Positions 44,560 through 56,394 of a stretch of DNA of 64,000 nt are shown here, piece after piece (within the stretch, counting starts at the first letter, position 1; each line of letters opens with the position of its first letter). The stretch lies in assembly GCA_030220185.1 (NCBI GenBank), contig JASPKZ010003432.1:2406501-2470500 (forward strand), written 5' to 3'. Made by a program: the position numbers and the translations under genes. The notes beneath the pieces are model-generated. The model had not been told where the DNA came from. It saw only the letters and a program-made list of their open reading frames with translations, and did not search any database. Source of the stretch: Diploptera punctata. Its lineage: Eukaryota > Arthropoda > Insecta > Blattodea > Blaberidae.

Positions 44560-44752
44560 TTCATTCAGGCTTAAGAATTTTTTACGAGCCTGAAAATCTT
44601 CAGACTTGGGACCCACGGCTTAAAGTCCCTCCCGGAGGACTTGCTCCTTGGATTTTTCCGTCCTAAAAAATCCATCGACCACGGCCGGGTTTGAACCCGC
44701 GACCCTCGGGACCAGAGGCAAGGAGCATAACCACTAGTCCACCGCGGCCGAC
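44560..44752 (-). repeat. tRNA-derived SINE (another family)
   Basis: On the minus strand GGCCGCGGTGGACTAGTGGT (tRNA-like 5' half with A box) is followed by GGGTTCAAACCCGGCC (B box) and then GTCGATGGATTTTTTAGGAC. Its body differs from families 1-3. Confidence 0.55.
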
Positions 44753-44984
44753 AAATTACACTTATAAAAAATTAAATATGTTATTTTTATTCAATCAATG
44801 AAAACAATCTCACTACTCAAACTTATTGTAAGATGAAATATTAACTTTTAGCACAAAAAATCCGATCCCTTTAATCAAAAAATGCTTACTTATTTAATTT
44901 CATATATTTTTAACTTACGCTAAAAGACGACGTTGGGATAGAAAACTAAATGTATTTTAATGCATTATAGTCAATTTAATATGT

Positions 44985-45205
44985 CTGTCGCCGTGGCGTA
45001 GTCGGTAGAGTCTCTACCTTCCACACCGGCGACCCGAGTTCGATTGTTGCCGAGGTGGGGATTTTAAATCTCCACCTTGGGTCTGGGTGTGTGTGTCCTG
45101 TCCTTGTGTCTATGTGAGAATTAAAGAAAATTAACAAACAGGTAAAACAAAACAAAAAAAGGTAAAAACAAGGAGGAAACCCAGTATAAACGAAAAAAAA
45201 AAATG
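44985..45205 (+). repeat. tRNA-derived SINE (another family)
   Basis: GCCGTGGCGTAGTCGGTAGA carries an A-box-like region and GAGTTCGATTGTT a B box. The body (GGTGGGGATTTTAAATCTCC) runs into an A-rich end near 45190-45205. Confidence 0.55.
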
Positions 45206-45838
45206 TTACTGTAGAATAGCATTTGGATAAATTTAGAAGAAACCGTTAATAATCTACAAGTTAACTTAGGTTTTTATTTAGAATCGATTTTACCATCGAG
45301 TTGAGCGACCTTCAGCAATGTCTATATTTATAATGCTAAGACAGCCTGTTGGTCATTTTGACAAAATCAATGTAGGAAGTCAAATGTCAACCCACGAATG
45401 TTACCAGAGTTCACCAACCTTCCACTCACATTATATCGAATTAACAAATTGTATAAGCGAAAGTGAGTTTTTTATTGTTTTATAAAGGTGTCGTCGTTCC
45501 CTCTCACGCTCAGGTTCCATTTTCGATCCGGCTGAATTAATGGTTGATTTTTTTAAAAGAGCTCTCAACACTAAGGAAAATGCCAGAAAATTCGGAACTT
45601 CTTATGGGTTACGGATGTTTCAAAGAGAGAAATTTGCTTTAGCTCCTGGATTGTCATAGGAGCTCAATTGAGGGATAGTTATCAAGGGCGAATTATCTCG
45701 GAGAACCAATATAGTTTAAATACGAGTAAGCAAGTCGAGTTCGCCCTTAATATCCGCAACGCCTCAATTGTTTCATGCGCCAGCGAGTAAATCTGAGATC
45801 TTGCTTTAAATCCTGGTTAAGGCAGAAAATGTCAACGT

Positions 45839-45951
45839 TTACAAACATTTACAAGAGAGAAAGAGATATGTAGATGGAGAGATTTTTAAAAATATTTTTA
45901 CTCGTATATCACGTTTTGTTTTCAATTAAAACAAATTTTAATTTAAACAAG

Positions 45952-46019
<68 letters not shown>

Positions 46020-46604
46020 GTTTAATCCTGTCCGGCTGTGCTTCATTGGGTTTTTTTAACATTTTTTTTTTTCGATGAACGGGGAGTTAGCCCGTTTCAT
46101 CAATCCCCAACTTGGAGGACCAGGAGTTTAATTTTGGAGTCCTCTTCTCCTAGATGGGCTGTCTACCAAAACTATCGAGCCCCATCCGCCCGTTGTGGAA
46201 TATTCTTAGCTTCCCTTCACCTCTTGCCCACTGGTAGTCAAATGACTCACTCAGTAAGCCGTCTGGATCATCAGGTACTAAGCCCCTCCGCCACGTCAAG
46301 GATGGAAGAAGGAAGACTACCTAAGATAATCATGGATTGGGAACCACAGGGAAGGAAAAAGAAGGGTAGGCCAAATATTACGTGGATTCAGGGAATCAAT
46401 GAAACTAAGAGGGAATGGGAAATAGAAGAAGATATATGGATGAACAGACACGAATGGAAAAATGTGTTGAAACAAATGTGTAGTTAACTGTGAACATGGG
46501 TACCGGAAAAATGTACATTCATTGTAAAAGCCGGAATAATAATAAAAAAATATTATTATTAAATGTTCTTTTTATAAATAAAACGTTTGGGGGTACTCTA
46601 GCAC
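45839..46604. repeat. (TTA)n-centred repeat with an embedded LINE tail, copy 1
   Basis: The left flank (TTACAAACATTTACAAGAGA through TTAATTTAAACAAG) and the right flank (CTTTTTATAAATAAAACGTT, TTGGGGGTACTCT) match the flanks at 55204-55975. Between them are a TTA run (45956-46018) and a plus-strand LINE remnant. Both copies were apparently invaded at the microsatellite. Confidence 0.65.
46290..46487 (+). pseudogene. LINE ORF2 C-terminal remnant
   Basis: The frame gives GRKKKGRPNITWIQGINETK and then a W-[ED]-x-x-x-x-[DE] region ending in a stop. GR-x-x-x-GRP-x-x-TW is the usual C-terminal signature of insect non-LTR elements. Only about 60 residues remain. Confidence 0.5.
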
Positions 46605-46946
46605 CAAAGGTTGCTTCAACTAAAAAGTATTATCATGAAATTTATTCCGTGATATATCAACTAATTACGATCGTAATATTGACATTGATATACTTAAGCA
46701 TATGTTAGGTTACCGATTTTAATTTTTAAATTATGTAGTTGGGGCAATGGGATATAAAATAAGTATTTTTTAAACATACATTTATGATTAATTGATCCAA
46801 CTATTTTATTAAACTATACTTCATAAACTAAAGAGAAAAAAAATGCTTGAACGGTATTTGAACCCAAGATCTCCAGTTTTACGCGCTGGCATACAAATCA
46901 AAGGATCTATAAATAAGAAGAAATAAAAAAAAACACATTTCACTGA

Positions 46947-47685
46947 CTATTTAACTCATGTCCCAAATGGGAGTGCATGACCAATCACGTTTCAATGATT
47001 TCTGTTTTACAGAGTCGTGTTTCACGAAATATTTATCAGTGTTTTAATTACCATAATTAAAGAAATCCTCCTTTTTAATATTCTGAACAGGTCTGACCAT
47101 TATTTTGCAGTGACTGAGCCTGTGAGAAATACGGCTACCAGATTGTATATATAGTGCAAGAATGTCAACACATGTCGCATGCGGGAGTTAATATGAAAAA
47201 CATTTGTAGCAATTGATTATACCACCAAAAAAAGAAACCACTGTTTGCACTTTCTTAAATGTATTTTTTCTCAGGTAACAATCCAGAAAAATATAATTGT
47301 CATATTTACATCATACGACATCAGAAATGAATTAATATACAGTTTGATGTGTTTAATTTTTTCTTCACTAGAGAGCATTCTTACAATATTGCGTTCCTTT
47401 GGCAATAAATAGTATGATCTGGTTGCAGTGATAAACAAAAGAAGCAGATGAAGCGTACCTATCGTTTCTCATTTGTTTTCAAACATCGCCGTTTACATTA
47501 AATATATAAATATTTTAAAATAACTATAGTTAAATAATGATTTGTGAGTAAACAGCTTAATTTTATTCATTAAATAGTCCTAACAAATGCCACTCTTGAT
47601 TTCCAAATTCTCTAGATAAATTCACTCCTCACTTCGTGAGTCGTGAATTTATCGATAATTTGGAAATCACTTGTGGCATTACTTA
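46947..47685. mobile_element. unclassified hairpin-ended element, copy 1
   Basis: A 739-bp unit begins CTATTTAACTCATG and ends CATTACTTA, flanked by TGA on both sides. It matches 57064-57772 over its length in the same orientation. Near the right end (47589-47677) is a long imperfect hairpin, GCCACTCTTGATTTCCAAAT against its inverse ATTTGGAAATCACTTGTGGC. No protein is encoded and no simple TIR is seen. Confidence 0.6.
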
Positions 47686-47688
47686 TGA

Positions 47689-48118
47689 AAAACACCAATC
47701 TCATAATAATTATCAATTATACTTATTTACACATATTTATTTATTTATATAGGCCCTACAGATGTCTAATATGTACACAGCTTTCTGAGCCTAAAATTTT
47801 GTTTTCTTCTCCACTCGTCTCTATACAGCATAGTCATATTTAATTAATTTTTGTTATTTTTTCTTGAACCTACGAATTGCAGGGTCTTCCTTTCTTTTTG
47901 CTCCCAGATGAAAACCATTCCAACACTATTCTAGCATTCTTATCATACGTCCATATCAATAGAATTATTTGTATATTACATAACACTGAATTCTTAACAT
48001 TCATTTTTCCCCTATTATATTGTTTCTATTCTCCCCCCCCCTAATTTTGTACATCTCACTGATCTAAAAAATTCATTTCCATTGTTAATAAATCATTAAT
48101 AAACATAATAAAACGACA
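47689..48118. other. spacer, no gene seen
   Basis: AT-rich with poly-C at 48035-48042. No supported feature. Confidence 0.4.
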
Positions 48119-48512
48119 CAGTTCACCGCTGTGATCTCGGGTTATTATTACTGCCTCAGAAGCAATGGGCCGTGTTCAATCCCCAGCCGGTATACGTTTC
48201 CTGTATAGTTTTTTAAAATAAATGTCAGGCATCGTTAGGCATATAGTTCCCGGTCACTACCATAGCCCTCCATATCATATTCGCCTCGTTTAGTATGAAT
48301 GTATGAGTGAATGGTGTGTTTTGTCTTAAATGTCTTTTCGATGATACTCTGGCATAGAGTTGAACTCTCACCCATCATACCAAGTGTGATCAAAGAAATT
48401 ATGTATGTAGTCCAGGGTTTAAAAACTTTTTTCCGACAGGTTGTGTACCTGTAAGATCCGTGTGGCGTGGGGCATGTAAAAGTACCTGCAAAAGGAGATG
48501 TTAAATTAAGGA
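48119..48512 (+). repeat. SINE (family 1 relative), decayed
   Basis: TTCACCGCTGTGATCTCGGG and CGTGTTCAATCCCCAGCCGG recall the family 1 head. The tail with CATGTAAAAGTACCTGCAAA is shared with 43490 and 52105. Confidence 0.5.
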
Positions 48513-49022
48513 AAAGAAAGAAAAGCAACACATCCATCTAATGCATAACAGAACTCCATCATAGTTCATTAAAGAACTGTTAAGTGAGAGGACCTATTCA
48601 TGAGATAAAGTATGATGCATTTCAAAGAGTGCCGTGATATTCATACGTAGAAATGTAAAAAGTTTTCTCGGGCGTACAAAGGCGTTGACTTCAGTGAAAT
48701 TAACATGATCACTTACGCCTACACCTTCTGCCTTCCACTGTAGCCTACTTGTTTCATCCTACACTTTTTGTGTAGGCATTTAGGTAGCAGAGGAAGTAGA
48801 CAATACAAAATACTCAGAACTTTGGTTTTCCTTCTATAATTTCTTAGATCCGATTTCATACACAAACCTAGATATTGATGGATAATTTAATCGAAATAAA
48901 CATATTATACATTCTCCACTCTTTCCTTAACTCAGCCTTCCTTTTTTTGTATCCGCATACAGACCATTTATTTTAATATTGTCTATCATCTGATTTTTTT
49001 TCTTTCTCTAACCTTCTTTCCG

Positions 49023-49430
49023 TTGACCATTTCTTCTAGGGCATCCGTCAGCAGCCAGTTTCTTCTTAACCAGTGGCTAATCAAATTTCTTTTCCTCTTC
49101 TTTATGAGTTCCAGCATTATTCTTCCTTCACCCACTCTGTCAAACACATCTTTTTTTTATTTATTTTATCTGTCCATTTTATACGTTCCATCCTTCTCCA
49201 TACCCACATCTCAAAAGCTCCAGTCGCTTTTTCTCATTGCGTCGTAATGTCCAAGTCTCTGCACCATATAATGCTACATTCAATACAAAACACTTCACTA
49301 GCCTCTTCCGTAATTCTTTTCCCAACATATTTTAAATGTACGTTTTCATCTCTTATCGGAATGCTTTATAAATGTGACATTTGAAACAATTTTGAAATCA
49401 AAAATACTTTTTTGTAACATCATTATCATA
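49023..49430 (-). pseudogene. LINE reverse-transcriptase C-terminal remnant
   Basis: The minus strand reads VKCFVLNVALYGAETWTLRR near 49290, then MERIKWTDKI near 49190 and a GEGRIMLELIKKRKRNLI-H-W block near 49080, in the order found downstream of the RT domain in insect LINEs (LYG-x-E-x-WT, then a W-x-D-K segment, then H-W-x-R). Single-base frame breaks occur. The RT active site itself is missing. Confidence 0.65.
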
Positions 49431-49439
49431 TTCGCCATG

Positions 49440-49567
49440 TTTAGTAGTCTATGAATGAGTGTGTGAACGGTGTGTTGTGTTGTCTCGGAGGAGGCCCTGA
49501 CATTGAGCTGATCACATCGAGTATACGATGCAGCGACGCTACCCAGAGACCACAGCGGCGGACCTAT
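49440..49567 (-). repeat. SINE fragment (family 1 relative)
   Basis: It ends ACCCAGAGACCACAGCGGCG, the inverse of the family 1 head, and starts with ATCATATTCGCCATGTTTAG, like 48270. Confidence 0.45.
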
Positions 49568-49699
49568 TCATTTTTTTCAGGAATCATTACTTCCATTATA
49601 TTAAACACTTAGTTTTTATGTAAGTAAAATTAATTTGATGAAACATTTCTACATGAAACGTAAAGAAAATAATATTCTCAAGTTACGATTTAATAGTTA

Positions 49700-50008
49700 G
49701 GCACGCCGTAGCTTAGTGTTAAGGCACTGAGCTACAAGCGGAGGGTCGAGGGTTCAAGTCCCGTTAGGGTCAGGATTTTTAAACTGACCCAAACCTTCTG
49801 GCGGCACTATGGCCCTGGGGTCGACTCAGCCTCTAACGGAAATGAGTACCAGACGCTTGTTCTGGGGGTAAAAGCGGCCGTCACGCAGGGCTGACAACCC
49901 GGCTGACATAAAGTGCCGATTGTCTAGAAAAAGTGGAAGCCTTAACCTCCTACTACCCCAAGGGCCTCCGGGCCTGTTGTGGGATCACTTTACTTTTTAT
50001 GAAGATAA
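49700..50008 (+). repeat. tRNA-derived SINE (family 2)
   Basis: CGCCGTAGCTTAGTGTTAAG and GGGTTCAAGTCCCGTTAGGG give A and B boxes. The body (CTGACCCAAACCTTCTGGCG, GGGTCGACTCAGCCTCTAAC) ends with CTTAACCTCCTACTACCCCA. A complete reverse copy lies at 58914-59215. Confidence 0.7.
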
Positions 50009-50404
50009 CAATAAATATGAATAAAGTTTGTAGCAAGTAAACAACATGCAATATTAGAACGATCAATTGTTATAAACTTGACACTCCAACCTTGAATGCA
50101 AAATTTATAAGTACTAGAACGTTATCCTTCTGTGCCATGGTACGATATGTCTCGATCTAAATGCAAGAATCAGAAGTAGAAAAGTCGATATTGAACAAAT
50201 TCATTCCATGAATCAGATTGGATAAGCATAAATATAAGTTAAAAATTAAAATTAAACTAGTAGTAGTAGGACTTTATTAGACAAAAAGTAAGATATTTAC
50301 AATATTATTTACAAATATGGGTCGCACGGGCAGTAAGCCGTACGTGCTGTTGACAGTCCGTTACAATAAAGTAATAATTGGTACTAGTGTAAAGAAAAAT
50401 AAAC

Positions 50405-50720
50405 AAAAACAGCAATAACATTACAATTACATAAAGAAAACACAATAATATTACAATTAATTAATAACACAATAGCAATAACATTACAATTACATAAAGA
50501 AAACACAATAATAATATTACAATTAAATAATAACACAATAGCATTATACACTAAAAACATTAACCTTACAATTACATAAAGAAAACACAATAATATTACA
50601 ATTAGATAATAACACAATAGCATTATACACTAAAAAACATTAACATTACAATTACATAAAGAAAACACATTAATATTACAATTAAATAATAACACAACAG
50701 CATTATACACTAATTAGTTT
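50405..50720. repeat. minisatellite, about 80-bp unit, four copies
   Basis: ATTACATAAAGAAAACAC recurs at 50426, 50489, 50571 and 50651, each followed by AATAATATTACAATTA and AATAACACAATAGCATTATA. It directly follows, on the minus strand, the LINE remnant ending at 50769, so it is probably that LINE's 3' untranslated repeat. Confidence 0.7.
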
Positions 50721-50768
50721 ATATATAATTGTTAATAATTAATGGTATTGCATTTTGATAACATATAT

Positions 50769-51600
50769 TTATTCATGAATGAGTGTTGTCCTTATATTTC
50801 GCGTTTTGTCCAGAAATTTACCGAGGTTTATCCAATTTTCTGGATTTACCAATAACTCGTAGCATGCCAATCTTTCCCGATTTGAATTTAGAAATCTTTC
50901 CGGTAATAACTGACGTCTCCAATATTCTAAATCATTACATTTTCCTAATATATGTATCTCATCTTCAAATTTCCTGCACATTGGACATATTCGCATATCG
51001 TGATCGTCGCTAATTTTTAGAAATTTCCATGCCCCTAGCCTAAACCAAGCAAGCCCTGATCTCTCCTTAAATCCTAGGTTGAGTATATACGATTCTTTTC
51101 CCCAGACGTGTTTTAGGTCTCTTTGTAAACACAGTGAGCGTTTTCCTGTACATTCGGCGAAGGTATCTTGTTGATTTACATCTAAGTACCTCCTCCTTAT
51201 TTTTCTCCACACGTTCTTGCTTTCTTGCGATTTTCAGTCCCTTTTTCCCATATCCAGCCCATCCCAATCTTTTGGAGGTCTCTCCTAACCTCGTCTGCCC
51301 AAAATTTAACATCTATGTTTTTAATTTGGTGGTCGTAGCAAATTGCTCTAAGCATTGTTTGTTCACCTTGGATTACTCGCAACCAGTATTTGAGTACACG
51401 AATTTTACAGTTAATGTCGTCCTGGAATGACCCGAATTCATATAAAATTCCACAGTTAGAAACGGCCTTACTAAGTCCTGTAATATACTTTAGAAAATGC
51501 GTATATACCTTATTTAGTATTATTGTGAAATTAAAATTATATAAAAGTAATGATATAAAAGTTATGATGCAAAAGCGAAAAAATCTACCGACAAACATTC
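50769..51600 (-). pseudogene. non-LTR retrotransposon ORF2 C-terminal region
   Basis: After a start in broken frame (51598-51200: KIRVLKYWLRVIQGEQTMLR, VKFWADEVRRDLQKIGMGW) the second frame (51212-50769) continues with SGLAWFRLGAWKF, the zinc-binding CPMC-x-x-x-x-DEIHILGKC motif and an end at TLIHE. KYWLRV and a CPMC...H...C knuckle are typical of the tail of jockey/R1/CR1-group elements. A frameshift near 51200 makes it non-functional. The reverse transcriptase core is not present upstream. Confidence 0.7.
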
Positions 51601-52104
51601 AAAAGTCGATTAATGATCTTGACCGAGTATTTTAATATAAGGAATCTATGGCCTCTCTGACGCTCTCTTTTTTGCAGAGTAATTTCATAATGCTGTGTTT
51701 CAGATGTGTATTATGCATTTAAAGGCATTCGAATAATCCTATTCACTCCCAACAGTTCGAAGACATTAGAAAATTCCTATAACAGGTGACAGACCACACC
51801 TCCTTCACAATATGTTAGATACAGGCGAATCTATACTGAGAAACCATTATCAATAAATATAGTGGATACATTTAGGAATTTCATGTGATTTCTAAAATAA
51901 ATAAAAAATCCCATAATAAATATAATTGTTGCATTATTTGTACGTGCTCATGGAAAGGGAGCATTTGGTGCATGTTGGGCATTTTTATAATCCTTGATAT
52001 TTACCTTCAATAAAAAAAGAAGTGAAAAGGGTTGTTACATACCTTTGAAAGGCCTAAAAGTAACCTGAACATAAATTCAAGTAAAAACTCAATTTTACAA
52101 TATT
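51601..52104. other. spacer, no gene seen
   Basis: No supported coding region or repeat is visible. Confidence 0.4.
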
Positions 52105-52285
52105 ATATTAAGGGACAAAACTAGAAGGCCCTTGGTAATGAGCTGAACTCTCACACTGGGAGGTCTTCCACGTCGTTGTTTGCTCAAATATATATGTGTG
52201 TGATCCAGAGTTTTAAATCCTCTCCCTGAAAGGCCCGGGAGGCGAGAGGAACGTAAATGTACCTAAAAGAAAGAGGTTAAAATGA
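52105..52285 (+). repeat. SINE 3' tail fragment
   Basis: GAGCTGAACTCTCACACTGG and GCGAGAGGAACGTAAATGTA align in order with 48355-48490 (AGAGTTGAACTCTCACCCAT, GGGGCATGTAAAAGTACC). Confidence 0.45.
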
Positions 52286-52984
52286 TATATATATATACAC
52301 GGTTATTGAACATTTTTAATAACTTTCATGTAGATCTACATATAAAACAGTCACGATAATATCCAGACTCACATAAAATGCTGAAACTTACTTTTAAGAA
52401 AAATTTGCTTGCTAAAGACAGGAATTCAAATCCGGGGAGTCTTTTCCGGAACGCTAGTCACAAGAAAATAAGTTTTTGACATTGGGATGAAAGACTGTTT
52501 ACTGAAAACTAGCTAAAAACATGCTGTTGAAAAAAATCACACACGAGGAATTAAAGCTATTATAATCTATCGCTGTTTGTCAAATAAAATAAAAATATTT
52601 ACATATTTTCATATAAAGTGTTTTTTAACAGTCTATGAGAATAAAATCGGAATCGACTAACGGAAGCACGAAATTATTTGAAATATGGTAGTTTTTTATT
52701 GAACCTTTTGTGTAACTGATTTACATTTCATTCAGACAGCACGTATTGTCTGAAGAACAAAGAATTGGTTGGGAGATACGTATTTATCCCACACGCACAC
52801 ACATACTGGCAATTCTCTTTAAAATCACAGTTTTTTAACATCTCTCCATTGTGTAAATAAAACATGAACTTATAAATTACAGCTTTTAAAAAATGAAAAT
52901 TGGTAAGATATTATAATTCAATCGGGAAGTTATTAAATAGTTTATTTACTGAATGATTCAATTTTCAATCACCTTTCAGGAAAT

Positions 52985-53345
52985 GTATTAACTGGCACTA
53001 TCGAATCCGGAAGTTCATGCCGCAAGGACATAATCTGTCCATACATCCCTTTCCTGAGATAATATTTTTAATCATTCCCTATATCTTCTTCAAACCATGG
53101 TTGATGTTATTCTTCCACTCTACTGGATGCTATTTCTCTCCTTTTCTTACCAGTTTCCATGCCCCTCTCCCCAACCGTGCTGCATGGTCTGACCATCGTG
53201 GTTTAATAGATATACCGGTAACTTTTCTTGTTACATCTCGTTTCCTATTAAAGTTAGTGGAGCTCACTGCATTGTAGTTTCCTATATTAGTTTGTTCATT
53301 TGTACTTGATCCAAACTTTTTCTAAGCATTTTTTCTTAAAAACTC
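52985..53345 (-). repeat. LINE C-terminal fragment
   Basis: GGCACTATCGAATCCGGAAG, CCATACATCCCTTTCCTGAG and TTTTCTTGTTACATCTCGTT follow the antisense order of 55436-55875. Heavily decayed. Confidence 0.55.
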
Positions 53346-53734
53346 TTTAGTTTTTTCTCCTTTCTTAAACTCAAAAACAACTTTTCTCATCAATCTAATA
53401 TAACTAGAATAACGCTGGTCTACAGTGATTTTGCTACTGAACAAAAACAAGTGCATCTATCCTAATTCGTGTGTGCTGATTACAGATTTGAAGTCCGTTT
53501 TTATCTACCATGTCACAATTGTATTATAATTACATGTTTAATTTTTACATTTTTTGTATTTATATAAGTTTCCTTAATTTCCTTATTGCTTCTCTAGATA
53601 AATGGGATAATATATATTGAGACCATGGCCTCCTTGATAAATAATCAGGATTTTATGTATTTTTAGTTTAATGTTTTTTTAGAGGATTTGAGATGACAAG
53701 AGTTCCTATCATGGATAATGACATAAGTTATATT

Positions 53735-53965
53735 TGAACTCCATGGCGCGACAGGCCTTTGACATACCAGACGGATGCTGGCTTCACATCTATATGTGTT
53801 AATCGTAGAGGTGGACGATCATCTAGCCAGTTTGGGGCGACATGTGGTCAGAATGTCGGGTCCCTACCCGTTATTTGACATTCTCAACCTAGTTATTGTA
53901 GCTATCCAAATTTCTTAAGATGTTGAGTGAACACCGATCCCATACTGGCCAATATTAGCATGTAT
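53735..53965 (-). repeat. tRNA-derived SINE (family 3), truncated
   Basis: TGGCGCGACAGGCCTTTGAC, TCATCTAGCCAGTTTGGGGC and CGATCCCATACTGGCCAATA are the inverse of the body at 2515-2700. The tRNA head is gone. Confidence 0.6.
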
Positions 53966-54672
53966 TCACACATCCCTAAAAAAAATACAGTTTATTTAAT
54001 CTATTTTTAGCTTGAGTGATCGAAAAAAATATGCTGACATTGAGTTATGTAATTTTCGTTTGTGATTTTCAAATTATACATTTTCAGTTTAATATTCTGT
54101 TCCACACCTTATTTTTTCACAATACGATTTAAATAAAGGTTTTATGCCATTAGAAAACAAGTTAGTATTTTTTTTTTTGATACTACGATATATAGATTTC
54201 AAAATCAATTTTACTCACATAACATATTTGCAATTCAGATTTGTACAGAAGGACATTGGCTTCCGATTTATCAAAGACACAAATCCATCCATTTGATCGT
54301 CCCAATAAGGAAACTAGGCCAAGGGAAAGCAGTAGGCTTGCTCTATCAATAATAATTAACCAAATAAGTTAACTGACACATTTCACAGTATAAGGTCTTT
54401 AAGAAGAATATATGTTTTTCTCATTCTCAGAGAGATTTCGTAATCCACTGAAAGTATACAATTACACTGGTCAACATTATTTTTGTCTCATGAGTACCAA
54501 TAATGCAGTTTTTTATTGTGTTTTCAAATATGTTTTCGGAATTTCTCCATCACCCACAGTTTTTTTATTTCAATTTCAATTAATGGATTTAAATAATATT
54601 TTTTTTAATAAACGATTTTTCGTCCATTTGTCCATTGTAAAATAAAACCAAATGAGCTAACTCAAATGGTTT

Positions 54673-54811
54673 TCAGCTATGGAAAAGATATATCAAGGCA
54701 AATGGAATCCTAATATACTGGCCGATTATATTGTTGGACAATCAAGAGGGATGCTCCACAGACGAAATATAGCAGAAAATCGTCATTTCATACTTTCTAG
54801 GTGAGTCCGAA
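54673..54811 (+). pseudogene. possible exon-like transposon fragment
   Basis: From 54683 the plus strand reads MEKIYQGKWNPNILADYIVG followed by QSRGMLHRRNIAENRHF, flanked by TTTTCAG upstream and TCTAG|GTGAGT downstream, i.e. splice-like borders. The W-x-P-x-x-LADY pattern reminds me of insect transposon-encoded proteins, but I cannot name the family. Forty-one residues are too few for a firm call. Confidence 0.3.
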
Positions 54812-55203
54812 TGTTCGAATATTGTATAGTTACGAATGGACAAAATATTAAAGTGTTTACTCTCTGTAGGTAGGGGGACACTGGCATAGCCCATAAGGTC
54901 TGTTAACTTTCTGGGTTGAATTAGAATCTAGTCCACCGAGATCGACATAGGAAAGAAGAGAATTGGATTAATGAGAGAATAATAAGAAATAAGTAATAAA
55001 CAAAGCCGGAATATTAGAAAGGAAGGAAGAACACGTTAAGAAAGATTTTGTTGTGTAGGCCTGCTTGTGATATAGTTATGCATACCCATACATGAGGAAA
55101 TACACGTAACTGCGATGTGATGTTCGTGTGTTTGTGATTGCGTGTGTAAGTATGCACGAGCTGAATAACAATCATGTCCATTAACACAGGGAGTATTACC
55201 CCT

Positions 55204-55316
55204 TTACAAACATTTACAAGAGAGAAAGAGATATGTAGATGGAGAGATTTTTAAAAATATTTTTACTCGTATATTAGGTTTTGTTTTCAATTAAAACAAA
55301 TTTTAATTTAAACAAG

Positions 55317-55357
<41 letters not shown>

Positions 55358-55360
55358 TAC

Positions 55361-55402
<42 letters not shown>

Positions 55403-55894
55403 TACTACTACTACTTACTTACTTACTCACTGGCACTATCGGACCCGTAGGTTCATGGCCGCGCGGACATAAGCTCTCCATACATCCCTATCCTGAGCTA
55501 ATGCTTTCCAATCATTCCCTGTATAATCTACTTCCCTCAAATCATAGTTAATGTTGTTCTCCCATCTCATTCTTGGTCTACCAACTGGGCGTTTTCCCTC
55601 TGGCTTTCCTACAAGAAGCTTCCATGCACGTCTTTCATTTCCCATACGCGCAACATGTTCTGCCCATTGCAGTCTACGAGACTTAACTGTTCTTATTATA
55701 TCTGGCTTCCTATAAAGACCATGTAGTTCATTGTTATGTAGTCTTCTCCATTCACCTGTCTGTTCATCTCTCTTTGGTCCAAACATTTTCCTAAGAACTT
55801 TATTCTCAAAAACTTGTAATCTCATTTCCTCCCTTAAAGTAAGAGTCCATGTTTCACACCCATATAATATAACTGGTAGAATAATAGTTTTATA

Positions 55895-55931
<37 letters not shown>

Positions 55932-55975
55932 TAATGCTCTTTTTATGAATAAAACGTTTGGGGGTACTCTCGCAC
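55204..55975. repeat. (TTA)n-centred repeat with an embedded LINE tail, copy 2
   Basis: Flanks match 45839-46604. TTA runs at 55319-55399 and 55893-55931 bracket a minus-strand LINE end, so the LINE sits inside the microsatellite, in the opposite orientation to the LINE in copy 1. Confidence 0.65.
55436..55875 (-). pseudogene. LINE ORF2 C-terminal end, best-preserved copy
   Basis: An open frame of at least 129 residues gives MRLQVFENKVLRKMFGPKRD, then RRLQWAEHVARMGNERRAWK, KRPVGRPRMRWENNI and DRDVWRAYVRAAMNLR. It is the widely seen C-terminal end of insect non-LTR elements: N-K-x-LR-[KR]-[IM]-F-G, RL-x-W-x-x-H-x-x-R-M, and G-R-P-x-x-R-W. The reverse transcriptase and endonuclease are absent, so it is 5'-truncated and dead. 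Its relatives occur at six other places in the window. Confidence 0.75.
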
Positions 55976-56272
55976 TCGATACAATACAGCGACAATTAGT
56001 TCAGATTTCAACATAACTTATTATACAGATTGATTTTTATTGTCAGAAACATAGCACAATGTATGGCAACGTTAATATGTTAGTTGTGGTGTCTCAGCCA
56101 ATCAATGCTGAAACATTCATGGACCCTGTAAAGAGGGTTAAAAGTCAATACTAATTTGTTCTTTTAATTTTTTTAACAAAGCTTTTTATACCATCGAAAG
56201 ACTATTGAATGTGTTCACGGATACCTCCTCGTAACTATTTTGAGTTTTACTAAATTTTCATTAATTTTGTTA

Positions 56273-56304
<32 letters not shown>

Positions 56305-56394
56305 TTAAATGGTTTATACTTTTGGTAATTAATATTACTTAGTATTACAACAGTTTTCAAATTGAGATCAGTTCATGGCTGATGTAGTCTTTAC

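Noticed and set aside
45874..46059. Poly-Ile/Leu/Thr open frames at 45874, 55281 and 60536-60801
   Set aside because: They are translations of TTA/AAT microsatellites.
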